A stretch of 64,000 bases of DNA from Pseudomonadota bacterium (GTDB lineage Bacteria > Pseudomonadota > Alphaproteobacteria > Reyranellales > Reyranellaceae): positions 20,369 to 84,368 of the forward strand of contig JAFEBU010000080.1 of assembly GCA_018242505.1 (NCBI GenBank). Reading direction: 5' to 3'. The notes under the pieces are model-generated. The model was not told where the DNA came from, made no database searches, and was given only the letters and a program-made list of their open reading frames with translations. Position numbers and translations under genes: made by a program. Shown one piece after another: positions 18,568 through 27,026 of this stretch. Within the stretch, counting starts at the first letter, position 1; the number at the start of each line of letters is the position of its first letter.

Positions 18568-20778
18568 TCACCATTTGAAATGGAGACCCCCCATGATCAG
18601 GCGGCGGTTGCCGAAATAGCACAGGGTTTCGGACGAGCAGCTGGCGACATACTCGGTGTCGGCGATGTTCTGGATGTTGAGCGACAGGTCGACGTGCTCG
18701 AGCTGCGTATTGAGCGCTCCCAGATTGTAGCGGACGGCGGCATCGAAGAGCGTGACGCCGGGCACCTCGAACGTGTTGATGTTGTTGCCGTAGGAGGGGC
18801 CGACATAGCGCACGCCGCCTCCCAGGCTGAGGCCCCTCAGCGCGCCCTTCTGGAAACGATAGTGACCCCAGAGGCTGGCCATATGGTTGGGCACCTGCGG
18901 GACCTGCGCCCCAGTCACGCCCGGCTGGTTCGTCTCGGTGACGATGGCATTGGTGTAGGCGTAGTTGGCGATCAGGTCGAGGCCGTCGGTCAGGCTGGCG
19001 TGCGCTTCGACCTCGATGCCGCGCGAGCGGATCTCTCCGGTGGCAATGTTGAACGTGGGATAGATCGGGTCCGGCGTCAGGACGTTGCGTTGCGTGATCT
19101 GAAACGCGGCGACCTGGAAGAAGCTGTTGAAGCCGGGCGGTTGGTATTTGATCCCCGCTTCGTATTGCTCGCCCGTGGTCGGCTTGAAGGGCACCGTGCC
19201 GCGCTGCGGCGCCGAGGCGCCGGCATTGGGCAGGAATGACGTCGAGTAGCTGAAGTACGGCGCGAGGCCGAAGTCGAACAGATAGAGCAGGCCGGTGCGC
19301 CAGGTAACAGCGCTGTCGTTCTGTGGCGTCACGGCGCCGGTCGCGTGAGCCACCTGCTGACTGGTGGCCCAATCCTGACGGAGGCCGAGATTGAGACGCC
19401 AGTTGCCGAACTTCACCTGGTCCTGGAAGTAGATGCCATACTGGTTGGTCGTCTGGCCGGTCGTTTGTGCCGCTCCCAGCGTCGGGTAGGGGAAAGAGCG
19501 GAAGTAGGTCGGGTTGAAGATGTCGAGTGTGGGCACTTGCCGGCCCGTGATCTGGCCAAGCTGGGCCAGCGAATTGCTCCAGGACCAGTCGAAGCCGACC
19601 AGGAAGGTGTGACGCAGAGGGCCAGTGTCGAAGATGGCCTGGCCTTGCGTGTCGATCGCCAGTGTGTCGACACCCTCGACGGCATTCAGCACGCCGCGAT
19701 TGGCGGTGCGACCATCTGCGGCGATGCTCTGGATCGAGACGACCTTGCGCTCGGAATCGATATGTTGATAGCGGAAGTTCTGACGCACCGTGAACGTGTT
19801 GTCGAACCGATGCTCGAACTGGTAGCCGCCGCCATACTGGGTACGACGGTCGACCTGCCAGTTGGGATCGCCACCGAAGAAGTTCGAGTGGATCTTGCCG
19901 TAGGGGCTGTAGATCACCGAGCCGATCCCCGGCGTGAAGTTGTAGAATCCCGTCTTGGGGTCGGTCTGGTAGTTGCCGAGGATGGTGAGAGTCGTGTCCG
20001 CGGACGGCTTCCAGGTGAAGGCAGGCGCGATGGCGTAGCGTTCCTCGCCGATATAGTCGTACTGCGTCCCGGACAGACGACCGAGGCCGGTCAGGCGGTA
20101 AAGATATTTGCCGTCCTTGGTGAGCGGACCGCTGAAGTCGAACGACGACTGGAACAGGGAATAGGAGCCAAACTCGAAGTTCGTCTCGTACAGGGGAACG
20201 TCGAGGGGCCGCTTGCTGACGAGGTTCACGATGCCGCCGGCGCCGGTCTGGCCGTAGAGCACCGAGGCCGGTCCGCGTAGGACTTCGATCCGCTCCAGCA
20301 AATAGGGTTCGACGGTCGGGACGGCGAAGTTGACGCCGCGACCCATGCGCAGGCCATCGAGGAAGTTGACGAAGGCCGCCTGTGTGCCGCCTCCGCCGAA
20401 GCCGCGCACGAATACGCTGTCGTACCGGCTGCTCGGCCGCACCTCGGAGAGCACCCCTGCCGTGTAGCGCAGGGCTGATGAGACGCTCTGTGCACCCTGG
20501 TCGGTCATCTGATCGCGGGTCACCACGCCGATCGACTGCGGAGCCTCGATGAGGGGCGTGTCGGTCTTGGTGCCCGTCGTGGTGACAGGGGCGACGTAAC
20601 CCGTCACTGGTTCCCAGGCGCGCCAGGCTGTTCCCTCGACCGTTACTGCGGGCATCGTGCCAACTGAGGGTGTTTGCGTCGGCGTCGCATCCTGCGCATA
20701 GGCTTCGCGAAAGTCCGCCCCGTACAATGCTGTTGTCGCCGAGATTACCAGGAAGTGGATTTTTGACTTTCTTGACAT
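18568..20778 (-). CDS. TonB-dependent siderophore receptor
   Basis: Outer-membrane receptor of 736 residues importing ferric siderophores with TonB energy. The signal peptide ends near the AYA motif (about residue 28), and a TonB-box-like PAVTVEGT follows. The plug domain (about 60-180) contains IEAPQSIGVVTRDQM and VFVRGFGG. The 22-strand barrel ends in the typical C-terminal aromatic signature (MGGLHFKW). The ATG at 20778 is chosen over 20847 because it starts the signal peptide. No STN signalling domain is present, so it is a plain transporter. A Fur-like box lies about 100 bases upstream. The siderophore is not identifiable. Confidence 0.94.
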   Translation of the reverse strand: MSRKSKIHFLVISATTALYGADFREAYAQDATPTQTPSVGTMPAVTVEGTAWRAWEPVTGYVAPVTTTGTKTDTPLIEAPQSIGVVTRDQMTDQGAQSVSSALRYTAGVLSEVRPSSRYDSVFVRGFGGGGTQAAFVNFLDGLRMGRGVNFAVPTVEPYLLERIEVLRGPASVLYGQTGAGGIVNLVSKRPLDVPLYETNFEFGSYSLFQSSFDFSGPLTKDGKYLYRLTGLGRLSGTQYDYIGEERYAIAPAFTWKPSADTTLTILGNYQTDPKTGFYNFTPGIGSVIYSPYGKIHSNFFGGDPNWQVDRRTQYGGGYQFEHRFDNTFTVRQNFRYQHIDSERKVVSIQSIAADGRTANRGVLNAVEGVDTLAIDTQGQAIFDTGPLRHTFLVGFDWSWSNSLAQLGQITGRQVPTLDIFNPTYFRSFPYPTLGAAQTTGQTTNQYGIYFQDQVKFGNWRLNLGLRQDWATSQQVAHATGAVTPQNDSAVTWRTGLLYLFDFGLAPYFSYSTSFLPNAGASAPQRGTVPFKPTTGEQYEAGIKYQPPGFNSFFQVAAFQITQRNVLTPDPIYPTFNIATGEIRSRGIEVEAHASLTDGLDLIANYAYTNAIVTETNQPGVTGAQVPQVPNHMASLWGHYRFQKGALRGLSLGGGVRYVGPSYGNNINTFEVPGVTLFDAAVRYNLGALNTQLEHVDLSLNIQNIADTEYVASCSSETLCYFGNRRLIMGGLHFKW

Positions 20779-20878
20779 TGGGTTAGGGCTTTCTTTTTTA
20801 CGCAAGTAAGACACAATCGCGTCATCGGCCGCCGTGGTGACAACCAAAACCGCAGCAAGTATGTTACTCGAAGTTATT

Positions 20879-20897
20879 GATTATGAGAATCATTTGC
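20879..20897. promoter_or_regulatory. Fur-box-like site in the divergent iron-uptake promoter
   Basis: GATTATGAGAATCATTTGC matches 15 of 19 positions of the classical Fur box GATAATGATAATCATTATC. The overlapping 7-1-7 view (20884-20898) matches 12 of 14. It sits in the AT-rich 193-base gap between the TonB receptor and the divergent membrane-protein operon, where it could repress both when iron is plentiful. This is a sequence match only. Confidence 0.75.
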
Positions 20898-20971
20898 AAT
20901 AAAGATTCACACGAAAACGTGATCTGCCGTTGGAATAGGTTCGATCGGATGGAGGACTGGGAAATGCGGCG

Positions 20972-21232
20972 ATGGCCCTGATCGGTGCCATTTTGACGGT
21001 CCTGGGCGCGTTTCTGCTTTACCTGGGCGCGCGCCATCAGAAGCTCATGCGGCCTCTCGGCCCCTTCGGCAAATGCAGTGCGGTCATCGTGCTGGGGGCA
21101 GGACTTGCCCTGTTGCTCGGGAGTCTGGGACCGGCTGCTGCCGTCTTTGCCTGGATGATCGGTGCGATGCTGGTGTGGACGATCGCGCCTTTGACGATTG
21201 CGTGGTGGCGCGGCGCGCCGGACGGGAAATGA
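20972..21232 (+). CDS. Small membrane protein of an iron-uptake operon, DUF3325-like
   Basis: Membrane protein of 86 residues with three hydrophobic segments. The first segment is followed by LGARHQKLMRP, similar to the conserved basic loop of DUF3325 proteins that accompany TonB siderophore receptors and PepSY proteins. Family assignment is tentative and rests on that pattern plus operon context. Its stop overlaps the next start (ATGA), as does the following gene pair. Role is probably accessory to siderophore reduction or iron release. Confidence 0.65.
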   Translation: MALIGAILTVLGAFLLYLGARHQKLMRPLGPFGKCSAVIVLGAGLALLLGSLGPAAAVFAWMIGAMLVWTIAPLTIAWWRGAPDGK

Positions 21233-21525
21233 CGAAACGTGAGTTGTCCAGCCGCCACTGGTTCGGGAAGTCCAGTGCGGGGTTGGTGCTCGGCCTCCTG
21301 CTGGCAGTGGCGATGAGCGGCCTGTTCAGAAAGCTCTTCGGCGTCGAGGAGGCTTTCTTCTCGATCAAGGGACAACTGGCGATGTGGTTGATCGCGCCGA
21401 TCTGGGCGGCTGTTCTTTCCTTCTGCTTCCTGTTCTCTTCGTCCTTGCGGGCCTGGATAGGGCTTGCCGCCGCCAATGCCGTGCTGTGGGGAGCACTCTG
21501 GGCGGTGGGCGAGACGGCACGATGA
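21229..21525 (+). CDS. Small membrane protein of an iron-uptake operon, DUF3649-like
   Basis: Membrane protein of 98 residues with three predicted hydrophobic segments (about 15-35, 45-68 and 75-92). The RAWIGLAAANAVLWGALW end resembles DUF3649-type iron-uptake accessory proteins; the family call is tentative. It overlaps the neighbouring genes by 4 bases on both sides (ATGA), so translation is coupled from the first small protein through to the PepSY gene. Confidence 0.65.
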   Translation: MTKRELSSRHWFGKSSAGLVLGLLLAVAMSGLFRKLFGVEEAFFSIKGQLAMWLIAPIWAAVLSFCFLFSSSLRAWIGLAAANAVLWGALWAVGETAR

Positions 21526-23084
21526 AACTGCGCACCGATCTCGTCAGGATGTACCGGGAGATCCACGGCTGGGTCGGGATCGTTTCCGGGCTCGCTCTTT
21601 TCATTGCATTCTATGCCGGTGCAATCACTATGTTCGCGGAGCCGCTTCAGCGGTGGGCGTCGCCGCCGAGCCGGCTCACGCCGGCAATATCCCTCGAACG
21701 CACACCTGAACTCGTCGAGAAGGTGCTGTCCGCCCATCCCGAGGCGGCCAAGGCTTACAGGATCAATCTCGTCATCGATGCTGCCCATCCGGCGCGGATG
21801 ACATGGAGCGATGGTCGTGGTCGGGAAGTCCGGTCGGGCAACGCCATCATCCATTATGCTGCCATTGCAAATGACGGATCGCTGGAGGTCGTGACGCGCG
21901 GGCCGTCGCCGGTGGCGCAATTCATCGATGTCCTCCACCAGCAGGTCGGCCTGCCGTTCGATCACGAGATCTCGATGCCGATCATGGGCGCGATCGCCTT
22001 GCTCTATACGATCGCCATCGTCTCGGGACTGGTTGTGCTGCTGCCCAGTCTGGTGTCCGATCTGTTCGCCCTGCGCATCGGCAAGAATCTCAAGCGCATG
22101 TGGCTCGACGTTCACAACGTGCTAGGTCTCTTCAGCCTGCCGTTTCATCTCGTCATGGCGTTGACGTCGATCGTCTTCGCCTTCCACGACGAGTTCTACG
22201 ACCTGCAGGGCCTGGCCTTCGGTCGCGTCGAACGTGCGGCGAGGACGGTTGCGGCTCCAGGAGCGGCGGAGAGGTTGCTTCCCCCAGCGGAAATCGTGGC
22301 GGCGCTGGAAAGGCAGGCATCTGGTTTCAAGCTCAGGTCACTAGACTACAGCCGGCGGCCGGACGGCCGGACGATGCTTCGCATTGCGGGGAGCGATGAG
22401 CGTTACGGCATGCGCGGCCCCACGTTCGGCATCGCCGAGGTCGATCCTGCGTCCGGAAAGATCATCTCGCGGGATTACCTTCCGGGCCATCAGGATGGAT
22501 GGGCAGCCACGCTCACCAGTTTCTTCGCGTTGCATTTCGGAAACTTCGGCGGCACGCCGGTGCGCTGGGCCTATTTCCTGCTGGGATTGGCCGGGGCGTT
22601 TCTGTTCTATACCGGCAACCTGCTCTGGATCGAATCCCGACGCCGGCGCGAGCGCAACTCGACAGCAGAACAGACGCGATCGACGCGAATCCTCGGCGCC
22701 CTGACCGTCGGTGTGCCGATGGGGTGTGTTGCCGGCATCTCGGTGACTGTCGCGGCCGCGAAGCTTCTAGGCGAGGCGACAACGTGGAGAATCCATAGCG
22801 AGATCTATTATGCGATCTTCCTGATTTGCGTCTTGTGGGCGCTGCTGCGGGGGGCTGCCCGAAGCGGCGTCGATTTGGCGATCGTGGGCGCGCTCGCCAT
22901 GCTCACGATCCCGCTGGCCAGTCTCGTTGCCGGTCCGGCGTGGTTCGAAACGGCGGATCTGCTTGCCGTCGATGGCGTTGCCATGGCGTCGGCGGCATTC
23001 CTGTTGATGGCAGCCCGAGCCGCGCGGCGGCGTATGACGAGCGGTCCGCGGGACAGCATCTGGGCCGCTGCCGCGTCGAGCTGA
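21522..23084 (+). CDS. PepSY-associated TM helix protein, putative ferric-siderophore reductase
   Basis: Inner-membrane protein of 520 residues. The PepSY_TM signature occurs at the N-terminus (YREIHGWVGIVSGLALFIAFYAG) and again in the RMWLDVHNVLGLFSLPFHL segment, giving His pairs suited to haem or metal binding. Periplasmic segments lie between helices (about 45-160 and 225-360), and several C-terminal helices follow. Related proteins reduce ferric siderophores in the periplasm and are found beside TonB receptors. The start overlaps the previous stop, and the operon faces the receptor across the Fur-like box. Confidence 0.88.
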   Translation: MKLRTDLVRMYREIHGWVGIVSGLALFIAFYAGAITMFAEPLQRWASPPSRLTPAISLERTPELVEKVLSAHPEAAKAYRINLVIDAAHPARMTWSDGRGREVRSGNAIIHYAAIANDGSLEVVTRGPSPVAQFIDVLHQQVGLPFDHEISMPIMGAIALLYTIAIVSGLVVLLPSLVSDLFALRIGKNLKRMWLDVHNVLGLFSLPFHLVMALTSIVFAFHDEFYDLQGLAFGRVERAARTVAAPGAAERLLPPAEIVAALERQASGFKLRSLDYSRRPDGRTMLRIAGSDERYGMRGPTFGIAEVDPASGKIISRDYLPGHQDGWAATLTSFFALHFGNFGGTPVRWAYFLLGLAGAFLFYTGNLLWIESRRRRERNSTAEQTRSTRILGALTVGVPMGCVAGISVTVAAAKLLGEATTWRIHSEIYYAIFLICVLWALLRGAARSGVDLAIVGALAMLTIPLASLVAGPAWFETADLLAVDGVAMASAAFLLMAARAARRRMTSGPRDSIWAAAASS

Positions 23085-23090
23085 AGCGGA

Positions 23091-24191
23091 TCAGCGGTTG
23101 GTGAGCTTCAATTCGATGCGCCGATTGCGGGCATTGTCCGTCGCCGAGATTGGCTGGTACTCGCCGTAGCCTGCTGCCACCAGATGGTCGTAGGGGATTC
23201 CCTGCTTGTGCAGGAACCTCACGACCGCAATGGCCCGTGCCGAGGACAGCTCCCAGTTCGAGGGGAAGGCCGTCGTCTTGATCGGCTTGTTGTCGGTGTG
23301 GCCGTCGACCTGCAGCACCCATTGCAGATCCTTCGGAATCTTGGCGGCGATCTCGAGCAAGCGCTGGGCGACGCTCGCAAGCTGCTTCTCGCCGCCGGGC
23401 TGGAGGTCGGCCGAACCCGAGGGGAACAGAACCTCCGACTGGAATACGAAACGGTCGCCCACGATCTGCACGTCGCGCTGGCCGGACAGCGCCTGGCGCA
23501 GCTTGCCGAAGAACTCCGAACGGTAGCGCGCGAGTTCCTCGACCTTGCTGGCCAGCGCACGATTGAGCTTCTGGCCGAGGTCGACGATCTGCGCCTGCTG
23601 GTCCTTGGCCTTGGCGTCGGCGGCATCGAGCTGGGCGCTGAGCTGGGCAAGCTCGTCCCTGACCGAGGCGAGTTCGGCCGCGAGCCGCACGATGTTGGCC
23701 TTCTGCTCGGCGGACAGCTTCTCCTGGTCGTTGAGATCGGAGAAGAGCTTGCCCTTCTCGTCGTTGGCGGCAGCAAGCGCCGCCGCGAGCCGAGTCATCT
23801 CGAGCTTCTGACGCTCCGACTCCTTCTGCAGGTCGAGGCTCTTGTCTTCCGCCGCCTTCGCGGCCTGCTGCAGGGCCGTATTGGCGGTGCTGAGCTGGTC
23901 GCGCTCGGTCTTGAGCTGGCCGACTTGCAAGTTGAGTGCGGTGAGCTGGCTCTGCAGATCCTCGGCCGACTTCTTCTGGAAGGAGAGCTGGTCGGCGAGT
24001 GTGCTGACCTGGTGGTTGAGCGCGTCGATCGCCGAATCCCGGTTGGACACCGCGTTCGACAGCGTGAACTGTGCCACGCTGAAGACCGAGATCAGGAAGA
24101 TCATCACCATCAGGAGCGTGGTGAGCGCGTCGACATAGCCCGGCCAAGTGTAATCGGCGCCGCCGGCGCGACGGGCGGAGATCGCGGCCAT
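23091..24191 (-). CDS. MotB/OmpA-like peptidoglycan-binding protein with long coiled coil
   Basis: Stator-like inner-membrane protein of 366 residues. A single N-terminal helix (about 19-42) carries Asp21 in the position of the proton-binding Asp of MotB (GYVDALTTLLMVMIFLI). A very long coiled coil follows (about 45-210), rich in Q/L/A/E heptads. The OmpA/MotB peptidoglycan-binding domain is C-terminal (about 235-366), with VDGHTDNKPIK, LSSARAIAVVRFL and NRRIELKL. It starts 6 bases after its MotA-like partner. No flagellar genes are near, so it is probably a non-flagellar ion-driven complex in the envelope. Confidence 0.88.
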   Translation of the reverse strand: MAAISARRAGGADYTWPGYVDALTTLLMVMIFLISVFSVAQFTLSNAVSNRDSAIDALNHQVSTLADQLSFQKKSAEDLQSQLTALNLQVGQLKTERDQLSTANTALQQAAKAAEDKSLDLQKESERQKLEMTRLAAALAAANDEKGKLFSDLNDQEKLSAEQKANIVRLAAELASVRDELAQLSAQLDAADAKAKDQQAQIVDLGQKLNRALASKVEELARYRSEFFGKLRQALSGQRDVQIVGDRFVFQSEVLFPSGSADLQPGGEKQLASVAQRLLEIAAKIPKDLQWVLQVDGHTDNKPIKTTAFPSNWELSSARAIAVVRFLHKQGIPYDHLVAAGYGEYQPISATDNARNRRIELKLTNR

Positions 24192-24197
24192 CGCCGG

Positions 24198-25556
24198 TCA
24201 GTCCTCGCCCGGCCGGTCGGCCGGTGCAAAAGACGGTTCGTGGCCGCGGGCCAGCGCAACCGTCCGAGCAAGCAGCCGCAACTCGCCGCGCAACTCCTCC
24301 GTAAGCGTCGCGCGATCGCGGGCGCTTTCCTCGACGAGTCGGGTCAGGTTGTTCTCGATGTTGCGCCGGTGTGCAGCGACGGCCTCGCGATCGGCATCGG
24401 GCACGCGTTCGGCGAGCCGGGCAAGCGCGGCGCGAACCTCATCGGCCTGGCGTTCCAGGTGTTCTTCGATGTTGCGGTGATGCGCCGCCAGTGCCTCGCG
24501 GTCGGGCTCGGGCAGGGGACGGTGGACCAGCCGGTCCACAGCGGCCTGCAGCTCCTCGATCACGCGCGGAAGATCCTGGGCGGTCGATGCCTGATCGGAG
24601 AGACGGCTGACGGCGCTGCGCAGCTCGATCGCAAGCTCGGTGAAGCGCGCGAACAAGGTCTGTTGTGTGCGCACCGTCTCCGCCAGCGCACCCAGGCGCT
24701 CCATGAGCGTCGCATAGCTTGTCGCCGTGGATTGGCGGCTGTCCTCCATGCGTTTCAGCGCCCGGATCAGGTTGTCGACCCCCTCGGCATTGCGCTCCAG
24801 CAAAGCGCCGATATAGGCCGGCACCGGCCCCGAGCGGCCCTCGGTGCCGACGAGGCCGGGATCGGACAGGCTGGTCGCGCGCGCCAGCCATTCTTCGAGC
24901 TCGATGTGGAAGCGGCCTTGGGCCTGGCTCGCCTGCAGTTCGAGGAAGCCCAGGACCAGCGAGCCGGAGAGACCGAACAGCGAGGCGCCGAACGCTGTCG
25001 ACATGCCCTTCAACGGACCTTCGATGCTTCCTTGCAGCATCGAGAACATCTTCAGGGGATCGCCGGCCGACACGTGCAGGTTCGAGATCGCGTCGGCGAC
25101 CGAACCGATCGTCTCCAACAGACCCCAGAAGGTGCCGAGCAGTCCGAGGAATATCAGAAGGCCGATAAGATAACGGGCAAGCTCGCGGCGCTCGTCGAGC
25201 CGGGTCGCGATGCCGTCCAGCATGGCGCGCGTAGCGGTGGGCGAGAGGCGGAAGTCCTGTCGCTCACCCAGCATGGCCGCCATCGGCGCCAGCAGGTTGA
25301 TCGAGTCGGTGGGCAGGAGCGTGGCGTCGACGTCGCGATGCTGGTAGCGGCGCATCCAGTTCACCTCCGGCCACAGCAGGATCACCTGCCGGAAGACGAA
25401 GAAGATGCCGAGCAGCAACACGGCCACGATCACGCCGTCGAGAATAGGCGTGTGCAGGAAGACGCGGATCAGATCCTCGTGCAGGAGGTAGGTCAACCCT
25501 GCCACCGCGACGAGGAACAGCAGCATGCGGATGAGGTAGGGGAGGGGAGTACTCAT
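24198..25556 (-). CDS. MotA/TolQ/ExbB-like proton-channel protein with extended cytoplasmic tail
   Basis: Inner-membrane protein of 452 residues. There are two N-terminal hydrophobic segments (about 5-25 and 39-60), then a cytoplasmic stretch. The MotA/ExbB core helices follow (about 125-150, with LLIFLGLLGTFWGLLETIGS, and 195-215, with STAFGASLFGLSGSLVLGF). The tail (about 225-452) is helical and carries a duplicated module around PDREALAAHHRNIEEHLERQ and ADREAVAAHRRNIENNLTRL. It precedes the MotB-like gene by 6 bases. Architecture resembles a stator; its role in this organism is unknown. Confidence 0.85.
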   Translation of the reverse strand: MSTPLPYLIRMLLFLVAVAGLTYLLHEDLIRVFLHTPILDGVIVAVLLLGIFFVFRQVILLWPEVNWMRRYQHRDVDATLLPTDSINLLAPMAAMLGERQDFRLSPTATRAMLDGIATRLDERRELARYLIGLLIFLGLLGTFWGLLETIGSVADAISNLHVSAGDPLKMFSMLQGSIEGPLKGMSTAFGASLFGLSGSLVLGFLELQASQAQGRFHIELEEWLARATSLSDPGLVGTEGRSGPVPAYIGALLERNAEGVDNLIRALKRMEDSRQSTATSYATLMERLGALAETVRTQQTLFARFTELAIELRSAVSRLSDQASTAQDLPRVIEELQAAVDRLVHRPLPEPDREALAAHHRNIEEHLERQADEVRAALARLAERVPDADREAVAAHRRNIENNLTRLVEESARDRATLTEELRGELRLLARTVALARGHEPSFAPADRPGED

Positions 25557-26099
25557 GCCATTGGATGCAGGATAGCGGGCAACGCAGTGTCAGGTGGCGA
25601 CTGCATGGATATCGACCGAGGCCACCCTTGATACAACCGATTGCCTTTCAAGGCGTTTTTGCTCCTCAAGCATACTCAATGCAAGGTTTCGTCTCAACCT
25701 GCGAAGCCGAGATATCCGCAACGTGGTGGAGGGCGATGGCGATAGTAGGGCGGCGGATTCCGGCCGACCGCGAGAGTCTCCTCCAAGCTGGTGCTGCTGG
25801 CAGGAGGAGACGGCCAGGCCAACTGGGCGGGAGGGGTTGTTCTCGTAAACGCTTTGCGAGCCGTCGACGATCGGCACTCGACGGGGCAACCGCAGCTTCG
25901 GATACGCGATGAGCCTCGTCCTGCGGTGAAGTACATCATGTACTCACCTGCTGGATGTACTTCAGAAGAATTAGGGCTCCGCAGTCGTCGGCAAAGATCA
26001 ACTGCTCTCCATCTGGACCTCAAGCATCTCGCTCGCATCATGAGAAAGACGCTCGCGGTCCGTATGGAGATGGGCCGGCGCGCGGCCGCTCTCGTGTCG
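25557..26099. other. 543-base gap without a confident gene, with a GTACAT inverted repeat
   Basis: No open frame here has family character; short frames on both strands are Arg/Pro/Ser-rich shadows. The stretch is less GC-rich than its surroundings. It holds the candidate promoter at 25669-25697 and a repeat structure: GAAGTACATC (25928-25937) and its exact reverse complement GATGTACTTC (25954-25963), plus the short palindrome GTACATCATGTAC (25931-25943). One minus-strand frame (with residues ADDCGALILLKYIQQ) could be a decayed gene, but this is weak. Confidence 0.5.
25669..25697 (-). promoter_or_regulatory. Candidate sigma-70 promoter for the MotA/MotB-like operon
   Basis: On the minus strand TTGAGA and TATGCT are separated by 17 bases, about 110 bases upstream of the MotA-like start codon. 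The spacing is ideal and the surrounding sequence is AT-rich relative to the window. No experimental support. Confidence 0.35.
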
Positions 26100-26942
26100 T
26101 CAGGCCAGGATCTCGACCATCGCCTCGCGCAGGCCGGCATTTGTCGCCAGGATCGACGAGGCGCCGAGCGCGTAGGGGTGGCCGGCGACATCGCTCACCA
26201 TGCCGCCTGCTTCGCGCACCAGCAGCAGGCCGGCCGCCACATCCCAGGGGGCGAGGCCATATTCGAAGAAGGCGTCGTAGCGGCCGGCTGCCACGAAGGC
26301 GAGGTCGAGCGATGCGGCACCCCAACGGCGTATGCCGGCGGTCCGGCCCATCACCGCCTCGAGCTTGCGCAAGTAGGCCGGGTGGTCGCCTCTGCCGATA
26401 TGCGGGATACCGGTGCCGACCAGAGCACGCGCCGGCTCCTTGCGCCCAGACACGCGCAGCCGACGCGAGCGGGCGTTCGGCGTGTCGATGAAGGCGCCGT
26501 TGCCCTTTTCGGCCCAGAACAGCTCGTCGGAGATCGGCTGATAGATGACGCCGGCGATGATCTCGCCCTCGCGCTCGAGGGCGAGCGAGATCGCGAAATG
26601 CGGCACGCCGTGCAGGAAATTGGTGGTGCCGTCGAGCGGGTCGGCGATCCAGCGGTTGCGTCCATCGCCTTTGGTTTCGCCGCCTTCCTCGCCCAGGAAG
26701 CCGTAGTCGGGCCGCGTGCGGGCCAGTTCGGCGCGCAGCACGCGCTCGGCCTGTACGTCGGCGCGGCTCACGAAGTCGCCCGGTCCCTTCTCGGAGACCT
26801 GCAAGTGCTCGACCTCGCCGAAGTCGCGCTTCAGCGACTTGGCCGCGGCGAAGACGGCACGGATCATGACCGTGATGGTAGCCGACCGAGGCGCCAGCGA
26901 CTTGCGTTCGGGCGGACCGGATCGCTCGCGACCGACATTCAT
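26100..26942 (-). CDS. Inositol monophosphatase family phosphatase
   Basis: Mg-dependent sugar-phosphate phosphatase of 280 residues, cytosolic. Metal-site motifs are GEEGGE (about residue 98), IADPLDGTTNFLHGVP (about 110-125) and WDVAAGLLLVREAGG near the C-terminus. The ATG at 26942 is chosen over 27005 because family similarity does not extend further upstream. The family includes inositol-1-phosphatase, CysQ (PAP phosphatase) and FBPase-like enzymes; the motifs fit a SuhB-like enzyme best, but substrate is open. It follows efp on the same strand. Confidence 0.92.
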   Translation of the reverse strand: MNVGRERSGPPERKSLAPRSATITVMIRAVFAAAKSLKRDFGEVEHLQVSEKGPGDFVSRADVQAERVLRAELARTRPDYGFLGEEGGETKGDGRNRWIADPLDGTTNFLHGVPHFAISLALEREGEIIAGVIYQPISDELFWAEKGNGAFIDTPNARSRRLRVSGRKEPARALVGTGIPHIGRGDHPAYLRKLEAVMGRTAGIRRWGAASLDLAFVAAGRYDAFFEYGLAPWDVAAGLLLVREAGGMVSDVAGHPYALGASSILATNAGLREAMVEILA

Positions 26943-27026
26943 CGGAGCCCGGCCGACGCGAGCGACGGGCTGATCTCGGTGAGGACGGTCGGGGGGGAGT
27001 GCCATCGGATGACCTGGGCCGCCGGC

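Noticed and set aside
18386..18574. Short minus-strand frame starting at the end of the TonB receptor gene
   Set aside because: Although its ATG overlaps the receptor stop, the 62 residues show no domain and the end runs antisense into DUF1489. No ribosome-binding site evidence beyond the overlap.
23091..25556. Zorya anti-phage system suggested by the MotA/MotB-like pair
   Set aside because: No ZorC, ZorD or ZorE type gene is next to the pair; neighbours are housekeeping genes (efp, IMPase, PepSY). The pair is more likely a core envelope complex.
23184..25631. 815-codon open frame on the plus strand
   Set aside because: It runs antisense across both MotA/MotB-like genes. Its residues are the charged, His/Arg/Glu/Gln-rich kind produced by reading GC-rich genes backwards, while the minus-strand frames have clear domains.
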